Notes: generated from the sequence alone by a model not told the origin. Numbered from the stretch's first letter, positions 7,354 to 16,497 are shown. The stretch is 36,870 bases of DNA from Dysgonamonadaceae bacterium (GCA_029264035.1 JARICS010000042.1:1-36870); one strand, 5' to 3'. Program-made: numbers and translations.

Positions 7354-8859
7354 ATGGCTTTAAAATTTATCAGTGCTGAAGAGGCTGCAGCACTTATTAA
7401 TCATGACCAAAATGTTGGTTTTAGTGGATTTACACATGCCGGATGTCCAAAAGTAGTACCCGTTGCTTTAGCCAAAAGAGCTGAAGAAGAGCATGCAAAA
7501 GGAAATCCTTTTAAAATTGGTATGTTTACTGGTGCATCTACAGGCGATACAATTGATGGTAGTTTGGCTCGTGCCAATGCTGTTAAATTTCGTACTCCTT
7601 ATCAAACCAATAAGGATATGCGGAATGCAATTAACAACAAACATATTCACGACTCAGTAGCATATTTCGATATGCATCTTTCGCAAGTTGCACAAGAAAT
7701 AAGATATGGTTTTCTCGGAGGTGTAGATGTAGCAATTGTTGAGGCTTGCGAAGTGACAGCGGATGGGAAAATAGTACCAACTGCAGGAGTGGGTATAACA
7801 CCTACTATTTGTCGTATGGCTAAAATTGTGATTGTTGAGTTGAATAGCAAAGTACCAGCTAAACTAAGAGGTATTCACGATTTATATGAATTGCAAGATC
7901 CTCCTAAACGCCGCCATATCAATATATTTGAAGTGCAAGGTAGAGTAGGGTTGGAATACATAAAAGTTGATCCTGAGAAAATATTTGTTGTTGAAACCAA
8001 CGAAGAGAGCGAAGGTGGTGGCTTTGCACCTGTTGATGAAATAACTGCAAGAATAGGTGAAAATGTTGCTAACTTCTTTGCACATGAAATGAAACAGGGA
8101 CGAATCCCACAAGGTTTTTTACCTGTTCAATCGGGTGTGGGTAATATTGCCAATGCAGTACTAGGTTCTATGGGTAATAATAAAGATATTCCACGTTTTG
8201 AAGTTTATACAGAGGTAATTCAAGATGCAGTATTGGATATGATGCGCGAAGGCAAAATTAGTTTTGCTAGTGGATGTTCTTTAACAGTAAGCAACGAACA
8301 GCTTCATCAATTGTATCAAGACCTTGATTTCTTTAAGAATAAAATGGTATTACGCCCAAGTGAAATATCAAATAATCCCGGCTTAGTACGTCGCTTAGGT
8401 GTTATCGGAATCAACACCGCTATTGAGGTGGACCTTTTTGGTAATGTAAACTCTACTCACGTGATGGGTAATAATATGATGAACGGAATTGGGGGTTCGG
8501 GTGACTTTACTCGTAGCTCATACATCTCAATTTTTGTTACTCCGTCGGTTGCTAAGAACGGTGACATAAGCTGTATTGTTCCAAAAGTAACTCATGAAGA
8601 CCACAGTGAACACTCTGTTAAGGTAATTGTATCCGAGCATGGTGTAGCAGATTTGAGAGGTAAAGGAACCTATCAAAGAGCACAAGAAATTATTGAAAAA
8701 TGTGCTCATCCTGATTATCGTCCCATGCTGCATGACTATCTAAGTCTGCAAAAAAATGGTCATACACCACAGAGCCTTTATGGTTGCTATGCTTTTCACA
8801 AAGCTTTCTTGGAGACAGGTAGCATGAAAAATGCTGATATTGCTCAATATAAGAAATAA
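7354..8859 (+). CDS. Acetyl-CoA hydrolase/transferase family (succinyl-CoA:acetate CoA-transferase type)
   Basis: A 501-residue class I CoA-transferase of the AarC/Cat1/ACH1 type, moving CoA between succinyl-CoA, acetate and related short acids (or hydrolysing acetyl-CoA). Two Rossmann-like CoA-transferase domains are present. Diagnostic features are the early FSGFTHAGCPKVVP stretch, the catalytic glutamate in YTEVIQDA (about Glu287) and the CoA-binding loop GIGGSGDFTRSS (about 385-396), followed by SEHGVADLRGK. Length is right for the family. In fermenting Bacteroidales such enzymes take part in acetate, propionate or butyrate formation; the acceptor acid cannot be read from sequence. It follows the small membrane protein gene closely and ends at a good terminator. 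Confidence 0.92.
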   Translation: MALKFISAEEAAALINHDQNVGFSGFTHAGCPKVVPVALAKRAEEEHAKGNPFKIGMFTGASTGDTIDGSLARANAVKFRTPYQTNKDMRNAINNKHIHDSVAYFDMHLSQVAQEIRYGFLGGVDVAIVEACEVTADGKIVPTAGVGITPTICRMAKIVIVELNSKVPAKLRGIHDLYELQDPPKRRHINIFEVQGRVGLEYIKVDPEKIFVVETNEESEGGGFAPVDEITARIGENVANFFAHEMKQGRIPQGFLPVQSGVGNIANAVLGSMGNNKDIPRFEVYTEVIQDAVLDMMREGKISFASGCSLTVSNEQLHQLYQDLDFFKNKMVLRPSEISNNPGLVRRLGVIGINTAIEVDLFGNVNSTHVMGNNMMNGIGGSGDFTRSSYISIFVTPSVAKNGDISCIVPKVTHEDHSEHSVKVIVSEHGVADLRGKGTYQRAQEIIEKCAHPDYRPMLHDYLSLQKNGHTPQSLYGCYAFHKAFLETGSMKNADIAQYKK

Positions 8860-8897
8860 GAGATAATAGCTGGTTTGGCTAAATCATTATACACGAG

Positions 8898-8930
8898 AAA
8901 GACTGCTTCATTATAGAGGCAGTCTTTTTT
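8898..8930 (+). terminator. Rho-independent terminator after the CoA-transferase gene
   Basis: Perfect 9-bp stem AAAGACTGC (8898-8906) with GCAGTCTTT (8919-8927), a 12-nt loop and a T run to 8930, 39 bp after the stop at 8859. Confidence 0.85.
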
Positions 8931-9012
8931 ATGCTTATGAAAACGACTATTGTATATATTGAAAGAGAGATAACCAACGATAATTATGATTCTTTTTTAT
9001 CAGTTTATTTAT

Positions 9013-9020
9013 TATATTTG
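9013..9020 (+). promoter_or_regulatory. -7 element TATATTTG immediately upstream of pcm
   Basis: An exact TAnnTTTG match ends only four bases before the ATG at 9025. The usual distance from this element to the start point would put the first transcribed base at or next to the start codon, suggesting a leaderless or near-leaderless message. The -33 region has no clear TTG (T-rich only). Confidence 0.45.
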
Positions 9021-9024
9021 TGTT

Positions 9025-9690
9025 ATGACCGAATCAACAAGACATATCAAACGTCGTCATCGTATAATGGATCAAATAGCCAAGAGGACAAATATAGATG
9101 ATAGAGTAATCGAAGCAATGAAACGTGTGCCTCGTCAACTATTTGTTTCTGCAAAGTATGAGCATATGGCATATAATGATAGACCATTGCCAATTGCTGC
9201 AGGGCAAACTATATCTCAAATATATACTGTTGCAATGCAAACCAATTTGCTCAAACTGCAAGAGGGAGCATCTGTGTTGGAAATTGGCACTGGCTGTGGA
9301 TATCAAACCGCAGTGTTGTGCGAGTTGGGATATCGTGTGTATAGTATTGAAAGACACGAGGAGCTATATCATATAGCACAAAAAAATATTAATAGTTTAG
9401 GATACAGTGCTTTGCTAGTTTATGGTGACGGGTTTGAAGGTTTGCCACAGTATGCTCCATTTGATGGAGTATTGATAACATGCGGAGCACCTCAGATACC
9501 AGAAGAGTTAATAAAACAATTGGCTGTAAATGGTAAGATGGTTGCACCTATTGGACAAGATGTTCAAGAAATGATGGTGATTCAGAAAATTAGCGAGCAC
9601 AAGAACAAGATTACTAAAGAGGGAGCATATAAGTTCGTCCCCATGTTGTCGGGTACTGTAAATAAGGCTTCAGTTGATCAGAACATCTAA
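9025..9690 (+). CDS. pcm: Protein-L-isoaspartate O-methyltransferase
   Basis: SAM-dependent repair enzyme that methylates isoaspartyl residues in aged cytoplasmic proteins. With the start at MTESTRHIK the protein has 221 residues, close to the usual ~210. It shows the family segments in order: VPRQLFV, then PLPIAAGQTISQIYTVAMQT (substrate side), the SAM-binding glycine loop VLEIGTGCGYQTAVL, the acidic end of strand 2 (YSIERHEEL) and GDGFEGLPQYAPFDGVLIT. The C-terminal YKFVPMLSGTV is also typical. The frame is open 13 codons further upstream, but those residues are hydrophobic, lie over the promoter and are unlike the family. It is a single gene between two promoters. Confidence 0.95.
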   Translation: MTESTRHIKRRHRIMDQIAKRTNIDDRVIEAMKRVPRQLFVSAKYEHMAYNDRPLPIAAGQTISQIYTVAMQTNLLKLQEGASVLEIGTGCGYQTAVLCELGYRVYSIERHEELYHIAQKNINSLGYSALLVYGDGFEGLPQYAPFDGVLITCGAPQIPEELIKQLAVNGKMVAPIGQDVQEMMVIQKISEHKNKITKEGAYKFVPMLSGTVNKASVDQNI

Positions 9691-9772
9691 TTCTTAAGCA
9701 TTAGTGTACCTCTTTTAAAGATGTTGCTATAAGTTTTCAATCTTGGAGTAGCTAATACTGACATACTTTTTT

Positions 9773-9780
9773 TATCTTTG
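9773..9780 (+). promoter_or_regulatory. -7 element TATCTTTG upstream of the AlaX-like gene
   Basis: Exact TAnnTTTG match 20 bp before the ATG at 9801. The only TTG in reach (9743-9745) is 27 bp away, longer than usual, so the -33 side is weak. Confidence 0.45.
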
Positions 9781-9800
9781 ATTAAAATTTAAGCAGACAA

Positions 9801-10262
9801 ATGAACTTAGAATTAAACGACCACAATAAGAAAGAGTATCCTCCAATGCATACAGCAGAACATATACTCAACCAGACCATGGTGCGTATGTTTGGCTGTA
9901 AAAGATCGCGCAACACCCACATTGAGCGAAAGAAGAGTAAATGCGATTATCACTTAGAGCAAGAGCTCACTGGTACACAAGTACAAGAGATTGAAGATAG
10001 AGTGAATGAAGTAATTAAAAAAAACTTGAGTGTAACCGAAGATTTTGTGCACATAAAAGACGCCAGAGATTTAGTCGATTTATCTAAACTTCCTGACAAT
10101 GTGTCTGAGATGCTACGCATTATTCGTGTGGGAGATTATGATGTGTGTGCATGTATTGGGGAGCATGTTGACAATACTTCAGAAATTGGTGAGTTCAAAA
10201 TCACAACACACAATTTTGATAATGGGCGTTGGCGTGTTCGTTTCAAACTAAATGAAACATAA
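9801..10262 (+). CDS. AlaX-type alanyl-tRNA editing-domain protein (free-standing)
   Basis: A 153-residue protein consisting of the second additional (SAD) domain found in ThrRS and AlaRS. The zinc-binding pair is present: HxxxH at His17/His21 (MHTAEHILNQ) and CxxxH at Cys118/His122 (CACIGEHV). Free-standing versions hydrolyse Ser or Gly wrongly attached to tRNA(Ala). It is at the small end of the AlaX family and lacks the N-terminal glycine-rich domain of AlaX-M and the synthetase body. The next gene (mtgA) begins 9 bp downstream, so the two share a transcript, without an evident functional link. The substrate tRNA is inferred from the family. Confidence 0.85.
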   Translation: MNLELNDHNKKEYPPMHTAEHILNQTMVRMFGCKRSRNTHIERKKSKCDYHLEQELTGTQVQEIEDRVNEVIKKNLSVTEDFVHIKDARDLVDLSKLPDNVSEMLRIIRVGDYDVCACIGEHVDNTSEIGEFKITTHNFDNGRWRVRFKLNET

Positions 10263-10271
10263 CTATAAATT

Positions 10272-10961
10272 ATGATAAGGAAACTTCTTCGTTTCATCAA
10301 AAAGGTTGTCATCTACTTTTTCTTATTGTCTATTTTGAGTGTGATAGTATTGCGCTATGTACCAGTCTTTTTCACTCCACTTATGGGTATAAGGATAGTT
10401 GAGCAAGTTCGTGACAAAAAGAAACCTAAATTGCTACATTCTTGGGTTACTTATGACAATATATCTGACAATATAAAACGTGCCGTAATAGCTTCAGAAG
10501 ATCAGTTGTTTTTTCAACACAAAGGATTTGATAAAAAACAGATTAAAAAAGCAATTGAAGAAAACAAAAAGCGCAAACGCGCTCGTGGAGCAAGTACTAT
10601 AAGTCAGCAAACTGCTAAGAATGTGTTTTTATGGCCAAAGTCTTCATGGTTTAGGAAAGGATTGGAGAGCTATTTCACAGTGTTGATTGAACTCTTTTGG
10701 AGCAAAGAACGAATATTGCATGTATATCTCAACTCTATGGAAACAGGGGAAGGCATGTATGGTGCTGAAGCTGTCGCCCAGCACCATTTCAATACCTCTG
10801 CCAGTAAGTTATCGCAATCTCAGTCGGCACTTATTGCTGCTACATTGCCCAACCCTTTACGATTTAGTTCTAAAAAACCATCTGCCTATATGCTTAAACG
10901 TCAAGCGTTTATATTACGACAAATGCAAAATGTAAGTCTACCCAAGAAGGATTCAAATTAA
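10272..10961 (+). CDS. mtgA: Monofunctional biosynthetic peptidoglycan transglycosylase
   Basis: A GT51 glycosyltransferase that polymerises lipid II into glycan strands at the outer face of the cytoplasmic membrane. Residues about 12-33 form the N-terminal membrane anchor (VIYFFLLSILSVIVLRYV). GT51 motifs follow in order: AVIASEDQLFFQHKGFD (with the catalytic Glu), RGASTISQQTAKNVFLW, KERILHVYLNSMETG (second Glu region in the usual YLN-E pattern) and GAEAVAQHHFN. There is no transpeptidase domain and the length of 229 residues matches MtgA. It lies convergent to murQ, adding a cell-wall synthesis gene beside the recycling cluster. Confidence 0.95.
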   Translation: MIRKLLRFIKKVVIYFFLLSILSVIVLRYVPVFFTPLMGIRIVEQVRDKKKPKLLHSWVTYDNISDNIKRAVIASEDQLFFQHKGFDKKQIKKAIEENKKRKRARGASTISQQTAKNVFLWPKSSWFRKGLESYFTVLIELFWSKERILHVYLNSMETGEGMYGAEAVAQHHFNTSASKLSQSQSALIAATLPNPLRFSSKKPSAYMLKRQAFILRQMQNVSLPKKDSN

Positions 10962-10996
10962 AATAATACATTAATTTCCCACTCTCTTTTAGAAGA

Positions 10997-11818
10997 CTAC
11001 TTATTTTCTTTTTTGTAACTATCAGTTGCAGCTTTCACAGATCCGTGTAGTAATAACAGGTTGTGAGCTTGCTCATACGATAAACCTATTTCATCCACAA
11101 TCATTCTTGTTCCTCTATCTACTAATTTCTGATTGGATAGTTGCATATTCACCATGCGGTTTCCTTTCACTCGCCCAATCTTTATCATTGTGGTAGTAGT
11201 AATCATGTTTAGCACCATTTTTTGTGCTGTTCCCGATTTCATACGTGTACTTCCTGTAACATATTCAGGACCTACAATAGGTTCTATTTTTATTTCAGCT
11301 TCATCGGCGATAGGAGAGTTTGGGTTACAACTTATTGCCCCTGTCAAGATCCCTTTTTCACGCGCATTGCGCAGTGCACCTATCACATAAGGTGTTGTTC
11401 CAGATGCAGCAATACCCACTAAGGTATCATTCTCATTGATGCCATGTTTTAATAGCTCTTCCCAACCAATATCGTAGTTGTCTTCTGCTTGTTCCACAGG
11501 GTTTCGCAAGGCATCATCACCACCGGCAATAAGACCAATTACATAAGTTGGTGGCATGCCAAATGTTGGGGGTATTTCTGAGGCGTCTAAAACGCCCAAT
11601 CTGCCACTTGTACCTGCTCCAACATAGAAGAGTCGCCCGCCACGCTTCATTCTTTCTATAATACCGTCAACAAGTTTCTCAATTTCGGGAATTGTCTTTT
11701 CAACGGCTTTTGCTATCTTTTGATCCTCTATATTTATTTCAGTAAGAATATCTACAGTTGATTTATGCTCCAAATTATCGTATAGAGAGCTCTGTTCTGT
11801 AACTTTTATAAATTCCAT
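10997..11818 (-). CDS. murQ: N-acetylmuramic acid 6-phosphate etherase
   Basis: Cleaves the D-lactyl ether of MurNAc-6-phosphate giving GlcNAc-6-phosphate and D-lactate, the key step in reusing muramic acid. The SIS fold is clear: GGRLFYVGAGTSGRLGVLDA followed by SEIPPTFG, whose Glu matches the catalytic glutamate of E. coli MurQ; NPVEQAEDN carries the second conserved acidic site, and the family segments GIAASGTTPYV and EYVTGSTRMKSGTAQK are present. With the start at 11818 (MEFIKVTE) the protein has 273 residues. The frame extends upstream into the end of the kinase gene, but that extension is unlike the family. It is the last gene of the salvage operon, 28 bp after the kinase. Confidence 0.96.
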   Translation of the reverse strand: MEFIKVTEQSSLYDNLEHKSTVDILTEINIEDQKIAKAVEKTIPEIEKLVDGIIERMKRGGRLFYVGAGTSGRLGVLDASEIPPTFGMPPTYVIGLIAGGDDALRNPVEQAEDNYDIGWEELLKHGINENDTLVGIAASGTTPYVIGALRNAREKGILTGAISCNPNSPIADEAEIKIEPIVGPEYVTGSTRMKSGTAQKMVLNMITTTTMIKIGRVKGNRMVNMQLSNQKLVDRGTRMIVDEIGLSYEQAHNLLLLHGSVKAATDSYKKENK

Positions 11819-11846
11819 AATGGGGTGTCTTATTGTTAGTTCTTTT

Positions 11847-12701
11847 TTAAAGTGCCTTTGTTTTATAGTATTCAACTAATCCGTCCATTGGTGATTGATC
11901 TATTTTTCCAACAGTTATTTCATTATTTTCAGCTACCTCTTTAAGAGTATCGGCGTAGTAATGAGCAATTGAGCCAACAAAATGAACTTTGTTTGTTTTA
12001 TATGCATATTGCATCACATTGCGTTGGAAGAAATCGGTAAATGATTTCTTAACGATCTCCTTTATAGCAGTCTGCTCAATGTTCTGGATTAGAAAAGGAG
12101 TAAGGCTTGCTAAAAAACGGCTTGGAAATGGCTTTCGATATACATTTTCGATAATGATAGCCGGAGTTAAGTCGTATTGTTTCAAAAACTTTTCTTTCAG
12201 TTCAGTAGACAATTGGTTTTTGAGTACATCGCCCACCAATAATTTGCCCATGGAACCTCCACTTCCTTCATCGCCCAAGATGAAACCAAGCGGCGATACC
12301 TGATTTACAATCTCTTTGCCATTCCATTCACATGAGTTGCTTCCTGTTCCTAATATACATGCAATACCTGATTCATCTCCACACAATGAGTGTGCAGCAG
12401 CAACTAAATCGCTGTATACTTCTACTCTCTCAATAGGGAATGAAGATTGAATAGCATTCTTTACGTTATCTATTTTTTCAGGAATGCAACCCGAACCATA
12501 AAAAAAGATTGCTTCTGGCATTCTCTCTTTTAGTTGAGGATAGACGTGCTCTTTTATCTCTTCCGTAATTTCTTCTTTTGATTGGAAAATAGGGCTGATT
12601 CCTTTTGTGTTGAATCGATGTATAATTATACCCTTTTCAACTAAACACCAATCTGTTTTAGTAGCACCGCTATCGGCTATTAATATTTTATGTCTGATCA
12701 T
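11847..12701 (-). CDS. murK: BadF/BadG-type sugar kinase, probable MurNAc kinase (MurK-like)
   Basis: A 284-residue ASKHA-fold kinase of the N-acetylglucosamine kinase/BadF family. The phosphate-1 loop DSGATKTDW (about 10-18), GSGCIPE, the phosphate-2 loop ILGTGSNSCEW and the LGDEGSGGSMGK segment are all visible. Members phosphorylate GlcNAc or MurNAc with ATP. Because it lies directly upstream of murQ and downstream of a MurT-like transporter, MurNAc at O6 is the likely substrate, as in the murTKQ set of Tannerella forsythia. Sequence alone cannot exclude GlcNAc or both. Spacing is 16 bp from the transporter gene. Kinase family sure; substrate inferred from neighbours. Confidence 0.87.
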   Translation of the reverse strand: MIRHKILIADSGATKTDWCLVEKGIIIHRFNTKGISPIFQSKEEITEEIKEHVYPQLKERMPEAIFFYGSGCIPEKIDNVKNAIQSSFPIERVEVYSDLVAAAHSLCGDESGIACILGTGSNSCEWNGKEIVNQVSPLGFILGDEGSGGSMGKLLVGDVLKNQLSTELKEKFLKQYDLTPAIIIENVYRKPFPSRFLASLTPFLIQNIEQTAIKEIVKKSFTDFFQRNVMQYAYKTNKVHFVGSIAHYYADTLKEVAENNEITVGKIDQSPMDGLVEYYKTKAL

Positions 12702-12717
12702 AACTTGTTGTTGTAAT

Positions 12718-13866
12718 TTAAATCTTAATATAAATGTCTCTCTTATATAATATAAATCCTGCTAACCAGCACAGAGAAACGAAAAGTAAGGCGTAGAGTA
12801 ATGAACCAAAGTGAGCTCCTGCCCATGGTTCTAATAGGACTGAATATACATATCCTTTCAGGGTAATTGCCTGACCTGCATGTGGAATTTTTACATTGCC
12901 AAGCACATTTGCCAAAACGCCAGATAATACATAAATGAACAATGGGTTTACTCCAAAACTATGGAAAAATCTACTCCAATTGCTTTTCTTATTGATATCG
13001 ATAATCCAAATCAAAAGTCCGAGTAATTGTGCGGCAAAGCCCGTAGTTGCTAATACAAAAGTAGGACTCCATATCTTTTTGTTTATTGGACATCCATATT
13101 GTAATAATAGCCCTGCAAAAGCAAGCACGGTTCCCCATATCAATATTTTCTCTACACGTTTATGATTGTCTTTTGTATCCATAATCATTTTTCCGAATAA
13201 GAAACCAATCAAAACATGTGCAATAGAGGGTAGGGTGCTCAGAAGACCTTCTGGGTCTAATGCAACTCCCGAATCTTTATACATATGGGCTTCACCCCAA
13301 AGATTTCTGTCAATAACCGAAATAATGTTTTGCTCAGACAATTCAAATCCATTTCCAAAAAAGAGGATAAAGAAGTATCCGATGAGTAGCGTTGCAATTA
13401 CCCATATCACTTGTTTGGGTTTGAAGAGTAATGCAATAATTGATGCAAAACCATACGCAAGTGCAAGACGTTGCATAACACCAAGTATGCGAATAGTATC
13501 AAAGTGAGTAGCAGCTGTGACAAAGCTTTCACCAGCCCCCAATCCTCTGCTAAGTAGGCCAAACCAATTTAGTGCTAATCCAATGAGGAATATAATAATG
13601 GTGCGCTTCACTATTTTCCAAACACTCTCTTTTGATGGTTTGAAATTGTATTTACGAAGCGACATGAATGTGGATACACCCATGATGAACATGAAGAAAG
13701 GGAAAACCAAATCGGTGGGTGTTAGTCCATGCCAACTTGCATGGCCCAATGGTTTATATATAGAGCCCCACGATCCAGGATTGTTTACCATAATCATGCC
13801 GGCAATAGTAATTCCTCTCAAAATGTCTAATGATATAAGACGATTAGAATGTAATTTAGGTTTCAT
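12718..13866 (-). CDS. murT: DUF5009/COG4299 membrane protein, MurT-like probable MurNAc transporter
   Basis: A 382-residue integral membrane protein with about ten hydrophobic segments. The N-terminus RLISLDILRGITIAGMIMVN and the first loops (LTPTDLVFPFFMFIMGVSTF) are the hallmark of the DUF5009/COG4299 family, related to heparan-alpha-glucosaminide acetyltransferase (NagX-like). In Tannerella forsythia a member next to murK and murQ has been described as an inner-membrane MurNAc transporter (MurT); the same order murT-murK-murQ is seen here. An acetyltransferase role remains possible from fold alone. It begins 27 bp after the namZ stop. Family sure, transport function inferred from synteny. 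Confidence 0.85.
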   Translation of the reverse strand: MKPKLHSNRLISLDILRGITIAGMIMVNNPGSWGSIYKPLGHASWHGLTPTDLVFPFFMFIMGVSTFMSLRKYNFKPSKESVWKIVKRTIIIFLIGLALNWFGLLSRGLGAGESFVTAATHFDTIRILGVMQRLALAYGFASIIALLFKPKQVIWVIATLLIGYFFILFFGNGFELSEQNIISVIDRNLWGEAHMYKDSGVALDPEGLLSTLPSIAHVLIGFLFGKMIMDTKDNHKRVEKILIWGTVLAFAGLLLQYGCPINKKIWSPTFVLATTGFAAQLLGLLIWIIDINKKSNWSRFFHSFGVNPLFIYVLSGVLANVLGNVKIPHAGQAITLKGYVYSVLLEPWAGAHFGSLLYALLFVSLCWLAGFILYKRDIYIKI

Positions 13867-13893
13867 AATATTTTTCTTTGCCTCACTGTAAAC

Positions 13894-15132
13894 TTATTTG
13901 TATAAATGATATCTCTTAGATTTTTTCTTAAAAAGTAATTCATCTTTCATCCAATATCCACGGATATCAGAGAATTTGTGATTCTTAGAAAATTCAGTTC
14001 GAATGTAATCGCTTCCACTCACTTTATCAAACATATTGAATCGGCCTTTGTCTGCATTATCAAAAACAGCTTTGTCAGGATAAAGTTCTGCTGCCACTTC
14101 CATTACATGAAATTGAATGTCTGATAGGCGAGCATTTTCAAAATTCATAAGGTGTACTTGCACACCTTGCATATTGGTTCCCTTACCCACAGAATAGAAA
14201 GGTTTAAGATGAATTGGTCTAAACTCAATTCCAGGAAGATTTTTTGCATTGAGTGCTGTTGCAAGCTCTTCTGCATTGATCCAGTCTGCAGCAAACATTT
14301 CGAAAGGAAGTGTGTAACCAACGCCAATTGACATGTAGCCCAACTCTCCTAAAATTCCAGATACGGGATAGAATGTAGCGGAATGATTAAAAGGAATATG
14401 TGGAGAAGCAGGAACCCATTGCAAGTTGGTATCTTGAAACTTCATTTTTCGCTTCCATTTTTTCATCTTCACTACTTCCAATTGACAAGGAGCGGATGAC
14501 ATCATCTCTTTGTTTATCATTAATGCTAATTCGCCACAAGTAAGACCATATAGATATGGTATCTTTAGTTGGCTAACAAACGATATAAAGCCATCTTCCA
14601 CCAAGTTTCCTTCTACTTTCAATCCACCCACGGGATTGGGACGATCCAACACCACAAATGCAATGTTGTTTTCGGCTGCAGCTTCCATGGCTAAATACAT
14701 TGTTGAGATATATGTGTATGAGCGGCATCCAATATCTTGAATGTCGTATACCAATACTTCTATACCTTCCAACATTTCGGCTGTTGGTTTACGCGTAGCG
14801 CCATATAAAGAATATACAGGAACGCCAGTATTGGGATCGGTAAATGTGTCAACTTTATCACCAGCATGTACATCGCCTCTCACTCCGTGCTCTGGGCCAT
14901 ACAATGCCACCAAGTTTACGTTGGGAGCTTCATGCAATATGTCAATCGTCGATTTTAGATTATTGTCAACTCCAGTTGGATTAGTAATTAGTCCTACACG
15001 TTTGCCCTCAATAGCTTTAAAGTTGGTTTGTTTTAATACTTCTATCCCTGTCTTTATTTTTATCTTTTGTGCATATATTGATGATGACATCATTGCTACA
15101 CTAAATAATATAAGTAAACTTCTTTTTTTCAT
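13894..15132 (-). CDS. namZ: Exo-beta-N-acetylmuramidase NamZ (DUF1343, GH171), secreted
   Basis: A 412-residue exported protein. Residues 1-21 form a signal peptide (MKKRSLLILFSVAMMSSSIY, then AQ). The DUF1343 domain fills the rest, with the conserved VGLITNPTGVD, the catalytic-site motif GPEHGVRGD (Glu81), DIQDIGCRSYTYISTM, VLDRPNPVGG and a C-terminal Rossmann-fold/auxiliary half. Characterised members remove MurNAc residues one by one from non-reducing ends of peptidoglycan glycans, the periplasmic supplier of MurNAc for a MurT/MurK/MurQ route. The gene is placed right between an AmpG-like transporter (12 bp upstream) and murT, which agrees with this role. Confidence 0.92.
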   Translation of the reverse strand: MKKRSLLILFSVAMMSSSIYAQKIKIKTGIEVLKQTNFKAIEGKRVGLITNPTGVDNNLKSTIDILHEAPNVNLVALYGPEHGVRGDVHAGDKVDTFTDPNTGVPVYSLYGATRKPTAEMLEGIEVLVYDIQDIGCRSYTYISTMYLAMEAAAENNIAFVVLDRPNPVGGLKVEGNLVEDGFISFVSQLKIPYLYGLTCGELALMINKEMMSSAPCQLEVVKMKKWKRKMKFQDTNLQWVPASPHIPFNHSATFYPVSGILGELGYMSIGVGYTLPFEMFAADWINAEELATALNAKNLPGIEFRPIHLKPFYSVGKGTNMQGVQVHLMNFENARLSDIQFHVMEVAAELYPDKAVFDNADKGRFNMFDKVSGSDYIRTEFSKNHKFSDIRGYWMKDELLFKKKSKRYHLYK

Positions 15133-15144
15133 TGTAACTCTGTT

Positions 15145-16467
15145 TTATTCTTCTGTTTTTATTTGCGTTATCTTTTTCTCTTTTTTAGTTCCTTTTCCAA
15201 ATTCGGGATCTATTTTCAGAAATGGTACAAGTAATAGTGTTGGAATAGTAGCAATCATAATGATAACGAAGAAAGTTGTGTAACCGACCGATTCTTGCAA
15301 CCATCCCGATATCATTCCCGGAATCATCATCCCAAGTGCCATAAATCCTGTGCAGATGGAATAGTGGGCTGTTTTGTGTTCTCCTTGAGAGAAATAAATC
15401 ATATATAACATGTAGGCTGTAAAGCCAAAACCATAACCAAATTGCTCTATAGCTACAGCAGCATTAATCCATAGAAAGCTTTCGGGTTGAAAATAAGCAA
15501 GTAGCAGATAAGCTGCATTCGGTAGTGTAATACTGAGCGCCATCGGCCACAACCAATATTTCAATCCTTTTCTTGATGCAACCACTCCACCTATTATACC
15601 ACCCAATGTGAGAGCTATTACTCCTACAGAACCATACACCACACCTACTTCTTGAGTAGAAAGACCCAATCCTCCAACTTCTCTTACATCAATTAAAAAT
15701 GGAGATGCCAGTTTTACTAACATGGCTTCTGCCAATCTGTATAATAGCATGAAGGCAATGGCTAATCCAATTCCTTTTTTTGAGAAAAATGATGCAAAAG
15801 TTCTTCCAAATTCGCTTGCTATATCGGCTGGAGAATGTGCAACTTTACCTTTGTCTGCAATAGGTTTGGGTAGAATGAAATTGTGATATACAAACAAAAC
15901 AATGAAAAGCCCCGAAAGGACAAAGAAGGTAATACTCCATGCCAAAGGTACATTGCCGGTCTTTACTTCTAAAAATCCCGCCAATATAATCAACAAACCT
16001 TGTCCAGTAATCATGGCAAGACGATAGAAGGTGCTACGAATACCTACAAAAAATGATTGTTGAGAATCGTCCAATGCAATCATATAGAATCCATCGGCCG
16101 CAATGTCGTGTGTGGCCGAACTAAATGCCAACAACCAAAAGAATCCAATCGTAGCTTGAAAATAAAATGGAGTGGGCAATGTGAATGCTACTCCCGCCAA
16201 ACCTGCTCCTATGAGCAGTTGCATCGTGACAATCCACCAACGTTTGGTTTTAAGAATATCTACAAAAGGACTCCAAAAGGGTTTGATAACCCAGGGCAGA
16301 TAGAGCCAACTGGTATATAAAGCTATGTCGGTATTCGACAATCCAAAACGCTTGTACATTATGACCGCTACGGTCATAACCACCACATAAGGTATTCCTT
16401 GCCCAAAATAGAGGGTAGGTATCCATGTCCATGGGTTTCTTGTTTTGTGTGTTTTTGTTTGATTCAT
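15145..16467 (-). CDS. ampG: AmpG-like muropeptide permease (MFS)
   Basis: A 440-residue major-facilitator protein with about twelve hydrophobic helices. AmpG signatures are the N-terminal WIPTLYFGQGIPYVVV, the acidic loop WLYLPWVIKPFWSPFVD and SSATHDIAADGFYMIAL in the fourth helix region. AmpG imports GlcNAc-1,6-anhydro-MurNAc peptides in proteobacteria; Bacteroidetes relatives are less studied and may carry other wall fragments. The flanking namZ and spoIID-like genes support a cell-wall substrate. The lysine-rich C-terminal tail (KGTKKEKKITQIK) is cytoplasmic. Fold sure; substrate inferred. Confidence 0.88.
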   Translation of the reverse strand: MNQTKTHKTRNPWTWIPTLYFGQGIPYVVVMTVAVIMYKRFGLSNTDIALYTSWLYLPWVIKPFWSPFVDILKTKRWWIVTMQLLIGAGLAGVAFTLPTPFYFQATIGFFWLLAFSSATHDIAADGFYMIALDDSQQSFFVGIRSTFYRLAMITGQGLLIILAGFLEVKTGNVPLAWSITFFVLSGLFIVLFVYHNFILPKPIADKGKVAHSPADIASEFGRTFASFFSKKGIGLAIAFMLLYRLAEAMLVKLASPFLIDVREVGGLGLSTQEVGVVYGSVGVIALTLGGIIGGVVASRKGLKYWLWPMALSITLPNAAYLLLAYFQPESFLWINAAVAIEQFGYGFGFTAYMLYMIYFSQGEHKTAHYSICTGFMALGMMIPGMISGWLQESVGYTTFFVIIMIATIPTLLLVPFLKIDPEFGKGTKKEKKITQIKTEE

Positions 16468-16497
16468 TTTATATTGGTTGTTGTGTCTGATTCTTTT

